From NCBI RefSeq assembly GCF_010093535.1, contig NW_022985164.1, forward strand, positions 1,008,869-1,072,868: a DNA stretch of 64,000 nt. The letters run 5' to 3'. Below are positions 22,470 through 35,739 of this stretch, piece after piece. The position numbers and the translations under genes are program-made. Every line of letters begins with the position of its first letter. Positions within the stretch are counted from its first letter, which is position 1. A model generated the notes under the pieces. It was not told the origin of the DNA. It searched no databases and worked only from the letters and a program-made list of their open reading frames with translations. The stretch comes from Lindgomyces ingoldianus (taxonomy: Eukaryota; Ascomycota; Dothideomycetes; Pleosporales; Lindgomycetaceae).

Positions 22470-25400
22470 CTCGGGTAGTCGCGTTGTGCAACCCTGTTGA
22501 ATACAACGGGAGACGGCTGACCAAGGCTTGTACTACAGAGATTGTTGTGCGCTGGGTAACTCATGAAGGCATATGGCCGCCGTTGTGTGCAACCTGAGCT
22601 TGTGCGTCAGCGCAAGAAGACCACAGATGCAACCAATGCCAGGGAAAGCGCACTCTCGGGTGCTGTCAGCAAGACTCAGCTCGGGCAGATTCCGTCAGAT
22701 GTTCGTGGTGGGGGTGAGTTGAGATGAGGGTCCAGATATGTGGCGCCTGGGGGTGGCAAATATGATTATAGTTCAGGTACATGGAATTGGGAGGCCGCAA
22801 TATAAGTCTTTGGCCAAAAAGTACGCAATTCTCAAGTCTCTCTTCAGGAAATCGATGCGGTGTGGGATTTGGAGCCTCTCGCCGCGTTGCGCCACCGGGC
22901 GTGCCGACTAGCGAATGGGTGTGGGCGAAAGTGTGGCTCAGCTCTACGCGGTCTGCTGCACGTTAGACTGGGGTGCTGCAATGTAGCGGGCGGCAAGGCG
23001 GACACGTACGATGAGGGATAATGGTGAATGATATACAGATAGAGGCTCGCAGATCAGACTTTCACCTCGAGGGTCCTGAGTCCTGGTGGTCCGAGACGTG
23101 GGGAAGGGCAAGATGCCGGTCGCCGCAGTGGGATGGTCCGCGACTTTCCGTTCTAAGCGGAGAAGGCCAGTCCAAAGGCTTCTTCAAGGGAGTCAAGGAT
23201 CAGGGACAGACGAGGAGCTGGCCTTGGGCTGCTGTTGTTGGATGAGGGCAACATGGCGCGCTGACTTCTGGCGTGAGACGGAGGGGTTGGGCCCAGCAGT
23301 CTTGATATGTTTTCCGCGAAAAATGGTCCAACACGACGAGACGCACAGGTTTTTCCAACCATGCCGGCGCCGTCGATTCTGGCAGGAGCTGGGCTGACCC
23401 GAGGGAGGCATCATTTTTCCGCTCCAAGAAGACCGGCGTTGGCGCCAGACGAGGAGCAGGAGGAGGAGGCCGGCGACCAGTGAAGCGCTTGGGATGCAAT
23501 GGAGGAAGACGATTCGCAGACAGAGGGCGTCGAGCAGCACAACACCCATGCACGCCGCACAAGGGAGCTCCCGCCCAGTCACGGCTGGGCTGGAGTGGGA
23601 TGGCCCAGCCCAGGCATGGATGCGGTTGGCTCGGAGACCTTCGCTAGCCGCATGTTTCGCCCACAAAGTTTATGTCTTTTTGGACTATCAGAGATCTCTG
23701 CAAGGCCTCACGTCCAACTTCTGGCATCGTCAATGTCTCAATCCGACAGGGCTGCAGCTCTGCGCAGCTGAGGTAAGAACTTAGGCGAGCGACCATCATG
23801 CAGTGGATGAAGATTCAGCACTTCGACCTCCTCATTCAGCTTCAAAATGGCCCAGAGCCGATATCCCGCCGCAGAGGATCACGACTCACTCACACGATGG
23901 TGTCTGAAGAGACCGAGCCAGATAGCTCGTTGTAGGCCGTCAGCAGCTCTCTTCAAAAGGAGGCAGACTTGGTTGGGAGCCGTCGTCTTGAATGAGAGTC
24001 TTCGGCATGTTCGACTACTCAATCAGGAAGTGCAATATGAATAGTGACCAATGATTCCCACACCTGAGGAGTCATTTACTTTTGGTGCGCGTTTTCCGCT
24101 TCTGTCGCCCCAAGTGACCCCTCGTACGCACCAACTTTCTCGTGACTATTGCGAACCTGACGAGCCTGGAGGATTCGACATCAATGCACAATTCTGGTCG
24201 CGAGATGCCACAACCGTCGAGCCGGAATGCCTGTCCCAGGCAGCTGAGAGTGTGGCTAGGTACGTCAGGGAGCCGTTTAGCTGCATGAGATTGAGGCTGA
24301 GCGCGATCAACACTCGCCACACTGACAACACATTAACGAGACTTTCGCCCTCACCGACAAGTTTTGACTCTCAGGTAAATCCGCGAAAATAATGCCGTTG
24401 AAAGTTGGTGAGGGAGTCCCTCTCAGCCTGCTCAACAGTTTCAGGCGGGCTCTCGGGGGGAAGGAGGCATCTTCCATGTCCCTCCCACGACCCAGGTTGC
24501 ACACAAGCCACTCGAGTCCGCTGACCCCTCTTCTGCACTATCATTCGTTCACTGGGGCGTGCTCTCGCTGGCCCTGGCCGCGTTGGAATTCAGTCACGTT
24601 ACCAATCTATACCGGAAGAGGCATGCTCAGATGTTCTCAACCTCCAATGAGCGGCTGACTTTGGACTTTGACAAGATCACTCGCTGATGCTCGATGCAGG
24701 GGGTACGCCTGGAAATTCTCGCCGTTGCAGATGACAGTAAGCTTGAAGCCTTCGCATTCCCCTGTGAGACATTCTTCTCTCCGACAAACGGGCTGCATCT
24801 GGGGTAAAACGTTGGCTGGTCATGATAGGAAGGATGGATAAAGATTAGGGGTTGCACGTTCCTCCACTCTTTGTACGACTGTGACTGCCGTACATCAGCC
24901 TCCGCACGCCATATTGAGCAATCGGCTGGCTGAGATAGCGATCTCCACAAACAGTTACGTTCATGTCACGAAGTGATCCGTGAGGTTCTGAACCCGCCGC
25001 ATGTGCTTATGCTTTTCACGATTGACGACCGGGAATCCGAGATCCGGAGACTGTCGATGAACTAAAATTTAGTCTGCTGCAAGCACTGCCCAGTTTGCAC
25101 TCGAGCCGTTTGCGGGTGGGACGGAGGAGAGTGCGGCACGGCACGGATTGCTGGAGTGTGACCGCGAATCACCAATGATGTATATAGCCACTATGGAGAC
25201 TGGACCGTCGCTCACCAGCCTGCCAGGTGAAACGTGCTAGACTACTGAGATTAGCCATCCACGATAAGCCGTCGAGGTTGTTGAGGTTGCTGTAGTTGAT
25301 GTTCTTGAGAATGAGGCGAAGTTAAAAGAAGGCCATCATGGCTCAGATACACAGATCGATGCAGCCACAGTTTTTTATCACCACCATGGATGTTCGGGAA

Positions 25401-26320
25401 TGATATTAGTTATTGACTTAACGGAGATGTTGTCTGTTTTGGGATTGCTGTGCAGACAGGGACGCGGTGACTGGCGCTTAACTGTGACTGCTTGGCACGA
25501 CCTGTTATAAAGTCCCTTCTAGTAATAACGTTTGGTGACAAAGGACTTTAGAAATCGCAATATGTAATGAGACTCGATTTTATCGCATGGGGGGGTGTTT
25601 CAAAGATCCAGATTGATAAAGAAATGGGAGTAAGGAAGAGACAGCCTCCCATCCATCTCCGGCTGACAAGCAGAGCTCTGGGGTCTGCTCTGGTATTCGT
25701 TCAGGTGTGAACATGTCTCCAAGAGCGTGACTCGATTGCTTGCTCTGATAGAAGTGCCGCAGGACTACTCCGGCCTGTTATATGCTCGCTCCCAGCTCAA
25801 TGAGAGATGGAATGGCTGGACGTCACTGCCAGTTATAAACATCCGGTTTCCTTCACCAACGGAAGTGTTTGGGCCATAGTAGGCTGTAGGAGGAGTAAGC
25901 AATAAATTCACAAACAAGTCAGAGACCTGCTTTGATGGCTCAAGAGCGTGGTGTGGCCTGTGTGATTTCCATGTGACTCAGCGAGTGAATTGCGGTGGCT
26001 GGTGCTCGCTTGCACTCCGGCGTTTGGAAACGCTTGGCAAAGGTGGCTCAGGCCAGCGCCATCTATCTCTTGATGAACTTGTCTTCACGGCACGGCTTCC
26101 TTGTCAGCGCAACTCCTACCTATCTCATTCCAACCTGCCACTTCCTACGCCCAACTCACCCTGTGTGCACGCAACTAGCTGGACATATTTCATCAGCCTA
26201 GGAAGCCATATCCACGTCCGGCTCATCCTCCGCGCCCCCTTTGTTTGCGCGCATCCCTGCCGACATCGCGCTCTCACGCAACTCGTGCTCTCCATCTCAC
26301 CACGCCCGACCGACCTCAAA
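22470..26320. other. Intergenic, 3.9 kb, divergent promoters
   Basis: This long stretch lies between the large minus-strand gene and the plus-strand SAP gene. Scattered open frames at 23.1-24.7 kb are GC-rich chance frames without motifs. In the last 350 bp the SAP frame is open without an ATG and is read here as 5' untranslated leader. No repeat or RNA gene was recognised. Confidence 0.5.
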
Positions 26321-27193
26321 ATGTCCGAATACTCGAAGATGAAGAACGCCGATCTTGAGGCGCTGCTCAAGACGCGTGGCTTGCCCACTGGGGGCAAGAA
26401 AGCGGACATGGTGGACCGTCTAACCAAGGATGACGAGAGCAAGAAGGCTGCAGAGGCTAAGGCTGGAAAAGAAGCTCCGGCCACTTCAGCCAAGGTTGCT
26501 GTTCTACACCCTGAGGACGAAATTGATTGGGATGATGACGCTTCTGATACGGCAGCCGAATCTGCGAAGCCTGTCAAGCCCACCATCGCACCGGCCGAGG
26601 CAGTAATTAAAGCTAGCGGCGAAGACCAAGTTCCTAACCCTCAAGCTGTCCCCAGCCAGAAGGCCGACATCGACCCGTCCAAGACCTCAGATCTGTCTGT
26701 GAAGCTTCCGACAGAAGAGCAGAAGGATGGGAGTGCTGCACCCGAGGAGAAGGAGAAGGCGCCAGTTGACTATTCCAAGGGTCTTGCCGCTTCCACTATC
26801 GACGATGAAATCGAGAAGCGCAAGGCTCGCGCGAAGCGTTTTGGCATCAACACCGAGAATGATGAGAGCCTCAAGAAGCTGGAGCGGCAGAAGAAGGGGG
26901 GGGATTTCGGACCTCCCAAAGGATTGGACGATAGCCTCCCCGAGCGAACCCGCAAGCGTGGACGAGACGACAATGATGAAGATGGAAGGAACAAGCGTCG
27001 TGGAGGAGGACGGCTTACCGCTCGCCGAGGGCGTGGTAACAGGGATGGTGGTAACAGGGACGGTGATCGGAGGCGGGACAACCGCAATGAAGACAGGGGC
27101 AAACCAAGCATCGATGGCGCAAACTGGATGAGGGATGAAGACCGGGCCAAGATGGAAGCAAGGAAGAAGAGGTTTGCTGCAGCATCGACTTGA
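26321..27193 (+). CDS. tho1: SAP-domain RNA/DNA-binding protein, Tho1/CIP29 (SARNP) type
   Basis: Intronless, 290 aa. The N-terminal SAP motif (about residues 5-40) is unmistakable: YSKMKNADLEALLKTRGLP followed by GKKADMVDRL. An acidic linker then contains DEIDWDDDASD. The C-terminal half has ERK-like RKARAKRFGI near residue 170 and a second MEARKKRFA near the end. These two copies of the [RK]xK[RK]RF element are characteristic of the nuclear mRNA-export and transcription-coupled factors Tho1 (yeast) and CIP29/SARNP (animals). Between them lies an Arg/Gly/Asn/Asp-rich stretch with RGRGNRDGG repeats, probably RNA-binding. The protein is expected in the nucleus, associated with mRNP and THO/TREX. 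The start was set at the ATG before SEYSKM, because the frame is open further upstream only from a GTG and that extension has no conserved character. Confidence 0.88.
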   Translation: MSEYSKMKNADLEALLKTRGLPTGGKKADMVDRLTKDDESKKAAEAKAGKEAPATSAKVAVLHPEDEIDWDDDASDTAAESAKPVKPTIAPAEAVIKASGEDQVPNPQAVPSQKADIDPSKTSDLSVKLPTEEQKDGSAAPEEKEKAPVDYSKGLAASTIDDEIEKRKARAKRFGINTENDESLKKLERQKKGGDFGPPKGLDDSLPERTRKRGRDDNDEDGRNKRRGGGRLTARRGRGNRDGGNRDGDRRRDNRNEDRGKPSIDGANWMRDEDRAKMEARKKRFAAAST

Positions 27194-28432
27194 AGCCTGG
27201 CCGGGGCTCTTCCTAGGGGACTGAACACGGCCAACAAGATATCACGGGAACTTTTCATCATTGATACTGGGAACGGGAAGGCGGCGTGCGGGCGTTGGGA
27301 CGAAACCAGCGAGTCATTGTACAACAGCTTTTATCGATCGATTGCAGCCGAAACTGCCATTTGGGTTCAGGACGTCCTTTCCTTAAGTTCTCGAGGAATA
27401 CATTAATTGAGCGCTTATTGAGCGCTTAGCGAGTTCTATTTTCTTGCCAACCTTGTACACGAACGTCCTCCGCTTTGACTACTTCCGATCTACGTTAAAA
27501 GTTTGTGTCTTAAATGGCGGAGGCTTTTTGGTGCGCATTCCCATCTCATTCGGGGCCGAGAAAATTTCAAGGCCACACATCTGGCTTTCACGCATCTGCA
27601 TCTTGCCTAAACCCGCAGTTGCATGGTTATGTGTGGAACTACAGCTTGCGGGCGTTCAATATCTCAGTCCCAAACGTGATTGGATGGGAGAATTATGACA
27701 GATTGGTGAGCGAACCTGCGTTTACCTGGTATGTCTTGAAGGACAGAGCCGGTTTGATTTTTAAAGCTCACTTTGGCCAAGGAATCCGGATTTAAAACCC
27801 CACACATTGCCTCCACACATGAGTCAAATTCACTTTTTCACGTAGGCTGACAATAGTCCCTCATCTTATCATCAACTTCTCGTGCAACTTGAGATTAATG
27901 AGCCCCAACATGACTCTTTAACCAGGTGTCGTTGGATACATTGACGTCTGCACACTTCGCGATACCCCTTTTTTACTAGCGCCCTGAATCCCAACCTCGG
28001 TTTCACCCCCGCAGTCTCTCCACGAGATCCCTTCGACAGGCACAGCTTAGAAATCGGCATGAACTCGGCACCACAATCCGTATTTGTGCATGATTTTCCT
28101 CCAAGTATAAAAGCCTCAAAGCCCAATAATGTCTGTTTGCTCTTGCCCTCGTCCTCGTCCCAAGGATGCTATGCGGACATCGCTCTTTCATAGATACTGG
28201 TTCCGAGCAAGTTGGTCCCCTGTAATCTCCCAATTTTCGTCGATTGGAGGCAGAATTTTCCTCCCCGGAAGCTTCTATTGAGTTCCCGGTTACTCCTCCC
28301 GCCGCGCTACCCCTTTCAGAAAGGTTCCCGTATCCGCTCACCTTTACGAACTGAGTGAAGGCCACCAACCATCAAAGTAAAAGCATTCCAATACCACGAA
28401 TCGGATGCTTACGAAACAATTCGAGGCGTCAG
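27194..28432. other. Intergenic
   Basis: Contains the 3' region of the SAP gene and the promoter region of the MFS gene. A tandem ATTGAGCGCTT duplication occurs at about 27405-27428. No supported gene is present. Confidence 0.5.
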
Positions 28433-30011
28433 ATGTCAATGTCCTTAGATTTTAAAGAAAAAGCGTTCGAAGGTATCACTGCAGAGAAACCGCCATCCAC
28501 ACGAAGGCTGTCAACCCGACTGTCACACAATGTCAAGGCTGCCACTGGACCTACTATAGAACCAGCCCTTGAACCGAAACTCCCGACACCACCTGACGGA
28601 GGTCTCCATGCGTGGCTAAAAGTGGTTGGTGGGTTTTTGATCTACATCAATATCTGGTGCGTTCTTTTAGTGGCCTACCTCAAGCTATCTGACTGTGCGT
28701 AGGGGGTTCACCCTCACCTTTGGAGCATTCCAAACATACTACAAGCACGACTTCCTCTCGGACTCCAATGCCTCAGCCATCAGTTGGATAGGCACAGTGC
28801 AGGCCTGGCTGCTCATCTCAGTTGGCGTCCTTACTGGCCCACTATTTGATCTAGGATACTTCCGTTCCATGCTTTACCTTGGTAATTTTTTAGTAGTGTT
28901 CGGCATCATGATGCTCTCTTTGTGTAAAGAGTACTGGCAAGTTTTTCTCGCACAAGGTGTTTGTATGGGATTAGGAGCTGGATTGCTGTATATCCCCAGT
29001 TTAGCGTTGGTTGGTATTTGGTTCCAGCGAAAGCGTGCACTCGCTATGGGATTTGTGATGAGTGGAATTGCTGTTGGTAAGACATTCGCACACTTCTTTC
29101 TTTCGCAGAGGAAGGCAGTCTTTTCACAAGCTAATTGTTTCTAGGTGGAATAATTTACATATTAATGTTCGACCGCCTCACCAAATCCACCGGTTTCCCC
29201 TGGGCTATCCGAGCAATGGGCTTCATAGCGCTCTTCGCTGCCCTCCTCTCCTTTCCTGCACTGCTCTCCGGCTCTAGCATCCTCGCTCGACCCCGGAAAG
29301 CACGCCGTCTTTTCGATAAAACAGCCCTCAAGGACAAACTCTTCATCATTTTTACTTTCTCGACCTTCTTCACTTTCCTCGGCTACATTGTCCCGTATTT
29401 CTACATCCCAAGCTACGCGCAAGACAAACTTGGTACGTCGGGTAGCACTGCGCTATACTCGCTAGTAGTCAGCGTTGCAGGGTCTTTCTTCGGTCGATTG
29501 GGGTCTGGGGTACTTGCTCATTACCTTGGGAGTACTGTTACGTGGATTTTGTGCTCGCTCGCTAGTGGAATTTTGTCATTCTCCTGGATTAGCATCGACA
29601 AAGAGAGTACTTTCATAGTGTTCAGTGTTCTATGGGGTACGTTCACCAAACTCCCCAAACCCATCATTAAACCTCTCGCCTCCCTCCTTCAATCACGGGC
29701 AATTAATTGACACATTTGCCACAGGATTCTTCTCAGCAGGCCTCGTCACTCTCCCCTCCGCCGCCTTTGCAAACATCTGCCCCGATCTCTCGCTTCTCGG
29801 AACTCGCCTCGGTATGTCCTGGGGTGTGTCGTCTATTGCCTCTCTCATCGGAGCACCTATCGCGGGTGCTTTGATCAAGACAAAGAATGGTCATACGGAT
29901 TTCATTGGAGTGCAGGTTTGGAGTGGGACGTGCCTACTTCTTGGGACTTGTTGGTTATTTGTATTGTGGGTTAGTACAGTTAGGGTGCAGAAATCGGGAT
30001 GGTGGATATGA
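28433..30011 (+). CDS. MFS monocarboxylate-type transporter (MCT/MCH family)
   Basis: Model: exons 28433-28656, 28703-29076, 29145-29636 and 29725-30011, giving 458 aa with about 12 predicted membrane spans. The MCT signature PPDGGLHAWLKVVGGF sits at residues 53-68, directly before helix 1. TLTFGAFQTYY at the first junction, GLGAGLLYIPSLALV in helix 4, WFQRKRALAMGFVMSGIAVGG and the central RP(R)KARRLFDKTALKD loop are all typical. Introns are 46, 68 and 88 nt, and each junction falls inside a conserved helix and restores it. Fungal members transport small carboxylates or riboflavin (Mch5), or act in efflux, and many are of unknown substrate. The ATG at 28433 is the first in frame and a second Met follows two codons later. 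No metabolic cluster surrounds the gene. Confidence 0.9.
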
Positions 30012-33000
30012 GGACTGAAAGATTTGCTGTTGAAAAAATTCTTTGAGTTGAAGAAATTTTAGTGGACACATGCGATTGGGAGATGTCACCGAATTTCCGA
30101 CCAGCCGAATTTTTCTTCACCTAACAACAGCTATATTTAGGTCCTTTGAGATCTAACATCGAGCATCAGTTGTCCTAAACCTGAGCACATCGATGACCAA
30201 TCCCGCCTCGCACATTCTCTCCCGACTTGTACTGCAAGATATATCTTGCTCACGAATACAAGAAAAATATACTTCCACTTGCCCCAAGGCGGAGAAACAA
30301 GTGTCGCGCAGATGTGCCGGGATGGTATCTCTGAGTCCTGATTCCTTAAGTCGGGCGATGAGCCGCGGTACTCGCCACTTGAGGGTGCATAGAGCAGCTA
30401 GCGTCTATTACAAAAATGATAATACAGCGACGGCAATTAGGTAATATACTTTTTTGAAGTCATCGAAGTACCTAGCCGAGCTGACAGACTACAAAATTAC
30501 CCCATCCTATAACATACAACTACCAACCCGTACAAGGTATCCACTGAACCACATTCGCCCTATTGGGCTTGACCATCTTTTCAATATCACATCATGTCGT
30601 TGGCCCGGCCGGCGCTGGCAGTACCCCAGTGGCTGCGCCTCCACGTGCTATGGCGGTGTCGGAATTAGCTCTCAATGAGCGCATTATTCATAATGAATTG
30701 TGTGGGTCATGTATACCCATCTGGAAGTCTGTTGCTGGGCATGGGAGCTTCCTAGGATTTTAGTTAGATTCAATTCAGAATTGCCCAGGTACTTACGGAA
30801 GCCGCCCATCGGCATAGGACCGCCGAGACTTCTCTTGTTTTAGAATATACACTTGATAATCCAGTCGAGATTATGGGTGCCCAGAGCTGCACAGTATTAG
30901 TATCCTAGCGGGGAGAAGCAGATTATGTCCAAATATGCGTTACTTACAGCCTCTGGAGAGCATTAGTGGGACTGGTGCGAGTCTAATACACGAGACCATT
31001 TCGCAAAGAGCCCATAAAAATAACTTGCAGTCGCCATCTATGACAAAGCTGATATATTAACTAGTTATTTTGAAGATGCGAGAAGATTTCCCTGGCATAA
31101 ACCCGCTAGGGGCTTGCACAATTATAGTGGAGTCAGAGATGTGGTTGTGCCTCGAAGTTCCCTACAATCACGACCTACTACAGCATGAGCGAATCGTGGG
31201 TACATGGATGTGGGAGACTTACTCGGCATTGGTCCCCCTGGAACTTCTACATTGTCACCACGCTTAATGAAAGAGTTGCCATGCCTAGACTGTTTACAGC
31301 CACCTGTGGGTATTGGCAGCATCCCAGAGGACATTGGCCGGGAAACCGGTGGGCATAGGCGACATCCCGGTTGGCACAGGTGGAGTGCCTTAACGCTTAA
31401 CAAGGGGCGCGGCAATCGCACTAAGGTGCCAATTGTCGGGATCAATGCGATATGAAGGGAAGTACATTACCTAGCCGTCATGAAAGCTAGGAATAACAAC
31501 TTAATAGCAGTGGGTGGATACATAGCGAATAAGGAAGGAAGAATTTCATCTGAAAAAGATGAGATGAAGAGGCAGTTCTCCTAATGGCTTGGCTCCGTCG
31601 TATGGAAGTTGGTTCACAAGATATTGTTCTTTTATGCTCGACCTCCCCTTGAGATATCACCCGATGACTTCGTCGATGAGGAGGTGCATGCAGACTTGCT
31701 CATGCCTACATCAACAACAGTTACACTGCAAACATATTAGCTAACCTTTCTCCAATTCCCGACTCGGCTCCCGTCATGGGTAATTTGATGTCCCCGAAAG
31801 CAATGTTGCTGATCAAGAGACACCGATGAGGTTCTCAATATCGAACCTTAACCCATAAGGAGGCTATCATTTGCCGATGTGTAAACACAAGCATTGGAGT
31901 AATTTCCCATCAATAGCAAATATTCGGTATGCAATTTTTGGAGAACCATCAGGACAGGCGGGTATACTAAATTAGAAAGGTAAATCAATGCGAAACACCA
32001 TCGGATACCTCATCGAAAAGTTTTTCGTTCGATCCTGTATGAAATTGTGACCTGATAGAGGGATATCTTATAAATACTTCAATTTACTTCATTAAGCAGA
32101 ATGATTGTAAGTTTCCGCCGACTTGGGTGCGATGATGTTACCATAATATCATCCCTCTCTTTGTGTATCGACCATAGAAAAGAGTATATTTCGATACCTG
32201 GATTGACGTCAAGAAGCGGAGATTAGGCAGGTTTAGATTGTGGAGGAATTGCAGCTGACAAGGACCGTAGACACTTTCAGTCCTGGTATGGGATTAGAAA
32301 GTAGGTGATTTGGAGTTCTTAGTTGATTGTGAGAGTCTGAACAAAGATCTTTCAAATTAAGATTTTATGAAGACTGAGGTAGGAAACAGTTGAAATTTTC
32401 TCGAGGTAGGTGACTTCTGTAAGGACAATATGCCTAAACAATGTTAACGCTGGTCTCTTGTATTGGTGAATGTGCTGTTGATAACTGAGTGATACCGAAT
32501 CTGAGGATTGCCTTTGAAGATGGCCTGTTTCATAGAATCCCTAGCGAATGAGAAAGGCGGAAGTGTCATTTCTTTATTTGTAGCCTAAAATGCGTAGGTG
32601 TCAGAATGACCTCCTTAAGCATCAGGTATTAGATACACCTACGATAGCTAGTCGACGCTGAGCTTCCGCGTGGTAATATAATAGTTTTGCGCTGACCCTT
32701 ATCCGACGCCTGTTTCTGAAGTGGGTAGGACAGGGCACGTAGACTCTGACAGATTGTTGAATTAAGAGAAATTTAAGGTAGATGTAAGCTTCCTTGAAGG
32801 AACGAGACTAAGGAGTATAGTCTTTCGCCAGTGCGTGTAGGGTCACTCGTCAGTTTCGAATTCCCTGTTAACCCTGAACAATTCTCTACAAACATGCAGA
32901 TCGCAAATGGGGGTGTAGATCGATTACAACATATCCTTGAGAACTAAGAAAAATTCCTTTTCCAGGCTGCATGTTCCAGATAGGAGTGTCAGTTCCACGC

Positions 33001-35739
33001 TGAGATGTTGCATGACCCAAAAGCCTTTTTGTCATAAGCAAAGTGAGATTACAGAGGTATTTCGAGCGGGACCACTGATAAGAAGTAAGCCCAGACCGAA
33101 TGCAGGATTGGCTACTAGTAGGTCAAACTGACTAAAGCGCTTCGTATGTAATGAAAATGCCTGACCACTAGACAAGTTCAGAGAGTCCGAGGAATTCCGC
33201 AAGATCATCGCCCGACTTCTAGACTCAACAATGGGGGGCAGCTTATGCCTCCAGTAAAATATATATCATGCGATGATGTCGGCTTGACAAGTCTATATTG
33301 ACTTATTGGTGTAACTCGTTCTTCGCAGACGGAATCTTGACCATCCGTCCAGTATCTGCACTAGTACAAAGAAATGAGACATTTGCTAGCGTTCTAGAAT
33401 CCTACGTTCAGTAATCCTTCGAACCGAATAAGGAAAAGGAGGAAATTGAGTTAAAGTGTGGATCGGTTGCTCGGATCGGACACGGCATCGGCATGCCGAG
33501 ACAGTGGGTGCCCTCCCCGATGGCGAGGTCTTGGAAGTTGAAGTGGTCTGATGCTCAAGAATCCACGATGGCAGAAGCGCAATCCGGAGGTCGAAATAAC
33601 CTTTCCAGACCTGCACTTGCCCGTTCGACTGGTCGCGGGCTCTACGGAACGTGTTACGTTTCCCACGCGGGTACAGAGTTCTAGATGACGCCGGTATCCA
33701 TGTTACACAATGTCGTGCAGCGAGGCTTAAGGTTCCATGCAGTGGAATCCAGTAATATATTTAGTGGGGTGATTCGAGCGCGATGGCTTGCTGGAGTTGA
33801 ACGTTGGGTGGGCAGCAGGTCATCGCCGATCTGAATCTCGACTTGTCGAACACTCGGGATCTTTTGCGTCAATGACTAGAGATTAGGCAGAAGGGGGAGC
33901 CGCAGTGAAAATGTTAGTATGTGCGACCATAAGCAGTGTATTTCATAGAATTCTGTCGACCTCCGACAATGCTCACTAACTTCTCGAAGGTTATTTCCGA
34001 TGCATATGAGGTCTTGCTCGAGCATCCACGGACAACTTGTCCTGAACGCTGCAGGAAGTCGGACTCCGGAACGCTAGGACATAAGTGATCGCCTAATAAT
34101 CGAAAGTAGGGATAATCAAAGTGGGCTGGAAAGCATGGGCGGTTTAGGCTAAAGCATTTGTAGGTAGAGGTCGAATGACTAATGAAGTTGGACGTAAGCA
34201 AGGGGCCAGGTGGTCCGGAGTCATGTCATTCTTGTGGGGTATCTCTGGTGTATTCGTCGATTGGGGTTCTGATAAATGGGCGTGCGGGTCTCATGTGTCA
34301 TTGAGATCCCTTGACGCATTACATTGCAATGCTGGTGGTCTGCTAGCGGGTACATTCGAGGGCTGATCTCTGCATAGCATCTTTCGTATGCTTCTCGGCG
34401 TTATCGACAACCACTCCTTGTAGAGGAATGTCTCACTTCATCCTTGGCCTCTTAGTGTCGGCACACTCTTCGACAAGGCGTGGGCCTGCACGTACACAAG
34501 TGGTAGACGCTAGCGGTCCAGAGGCACCATATTGGCGCTATGCAAATGTGTCACGGATGTAGTGGGAGCTCCGATAGAGGTGCTGGGCTTGCACAATTAC
34601 CTTTAATTGGGGCAAATCGACCATTTGAACAGGATTTCCACATGCGCGCACTGCTGCTCAGCCTCCTATAGGCTTCTGAGGCTTGGTACCACCCTCGATA
34701 TATCGTAGGTAATCCTTGATCACCGTTCCTATGCCAGGGGTGCTAAATTTGGCGAGAGTTATGCCGGTAGGGGACCAATGTTGTGTGCGCAGAGTGGAAC
34801 GCTTGAAGCCAGAATTTGCTGGCCAAGGTGTGAAAGTCACAAGACACATAATTATAAACGGCTCTAGTGAGCGGCTCAGAGGTATCGACCTCAAGCCTTT
34901 GGTGGCCCAACTAAAACACCACTTACAACAGCGTCATCGGGGAGAGATCTTGCCATGGTGTTGTTGATCCATGAAGTGTCGAGAAAGAAGTGCGGCTCCC
35001 ACGGCAAACATCCGACGCTTGCAACAAGCCGAATATGTCCGGCCGGGACGGTAAGGAGAAGTGCTTGCCGTCATAGCCACTACTGCATCTGAATAGGCAG
35101 GAGGCTCGGTTGGGAACGTGAATCTAGATGGCTCAGGAACGGGATCTTTGAGGAATTGCCGGGGTTGGTCACGCACGTTCGTTTCTTTTTCAACTACTGC
35201 GCGACATCACTGTCTGCCAATGAGGATTCGTCCCGGAGATATGGGACCTAAACAGGGAGAAGAATAAACGCTTGGCGTGAACGTTCCGCGAAGACTTGCC
35301 CTATCGTGGTATTGAGGCGTGCATGTGGCGAAAGGACATCGAATGGGAGAAGACGGGGCATCGGGTCAGTCGCTCGAGCGTCCTTTTTCCCACGTCCTTG
35401 CACGTGAAGCAACGTTTGAGAGAGTTGCAGCTCGACCAGCACTTGCATGCCAAAACAAAAATGCTGCACGAAGTACCCGAGGTTTACCCTTGCAAATAGA
35501 GGAGAACCCAGACCATTGAGAGAAAATAGTTTCAAAGTTTGCATTGTCCGGCGCGCTTCATACACCTTTCAAAGGACAAATGTCTGGGCGTCGTTCGCTT
35601 GCAGAGGTGATCATATTAAGCAGTAAAAGAGAATACAAATGATCCTTGCGCTCCAGTTTGCTTCACTTTGTTTGAAGGACCCCTTGAGCCGGGCTCGTAC
35701 TCGTCATGCACCCCGCCGTGGCTGTCAATTGAGCCTCGT
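30012..35739. other. Gene-poor 5.7 kb region with scattered coding-like scraps
   Basis: No complete gene could be assembled. The DNA looks AT-richer than the flanks. Minus-strand fragments near 30.6, 30.8, 31.2 and 31.35 kb read as Gly/Pro-rich peptide and two of them abut GTAAGT donors. Isolated open pieces at 33.4-33.7 and 34.6-35.2 kb have protein-like composition but no recognisable domain. No terminal repeats, reverse transcriptase or transposase motif was seen. Confidence 0.5.

Noticed and set aside
23193..23666. 157-codon minus-strand frame with a hydrophobic segment
   Set aside because: Overlapping frames on both strands are equally open and no conserved motif or splice structure supports it.
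25973..26320. 116-codon in-frame N-terminal extension of the SAP protein
   Set aside because: It starts with GTG, has no conserved character, and the SAP motif begins right after the ATG at 26321.
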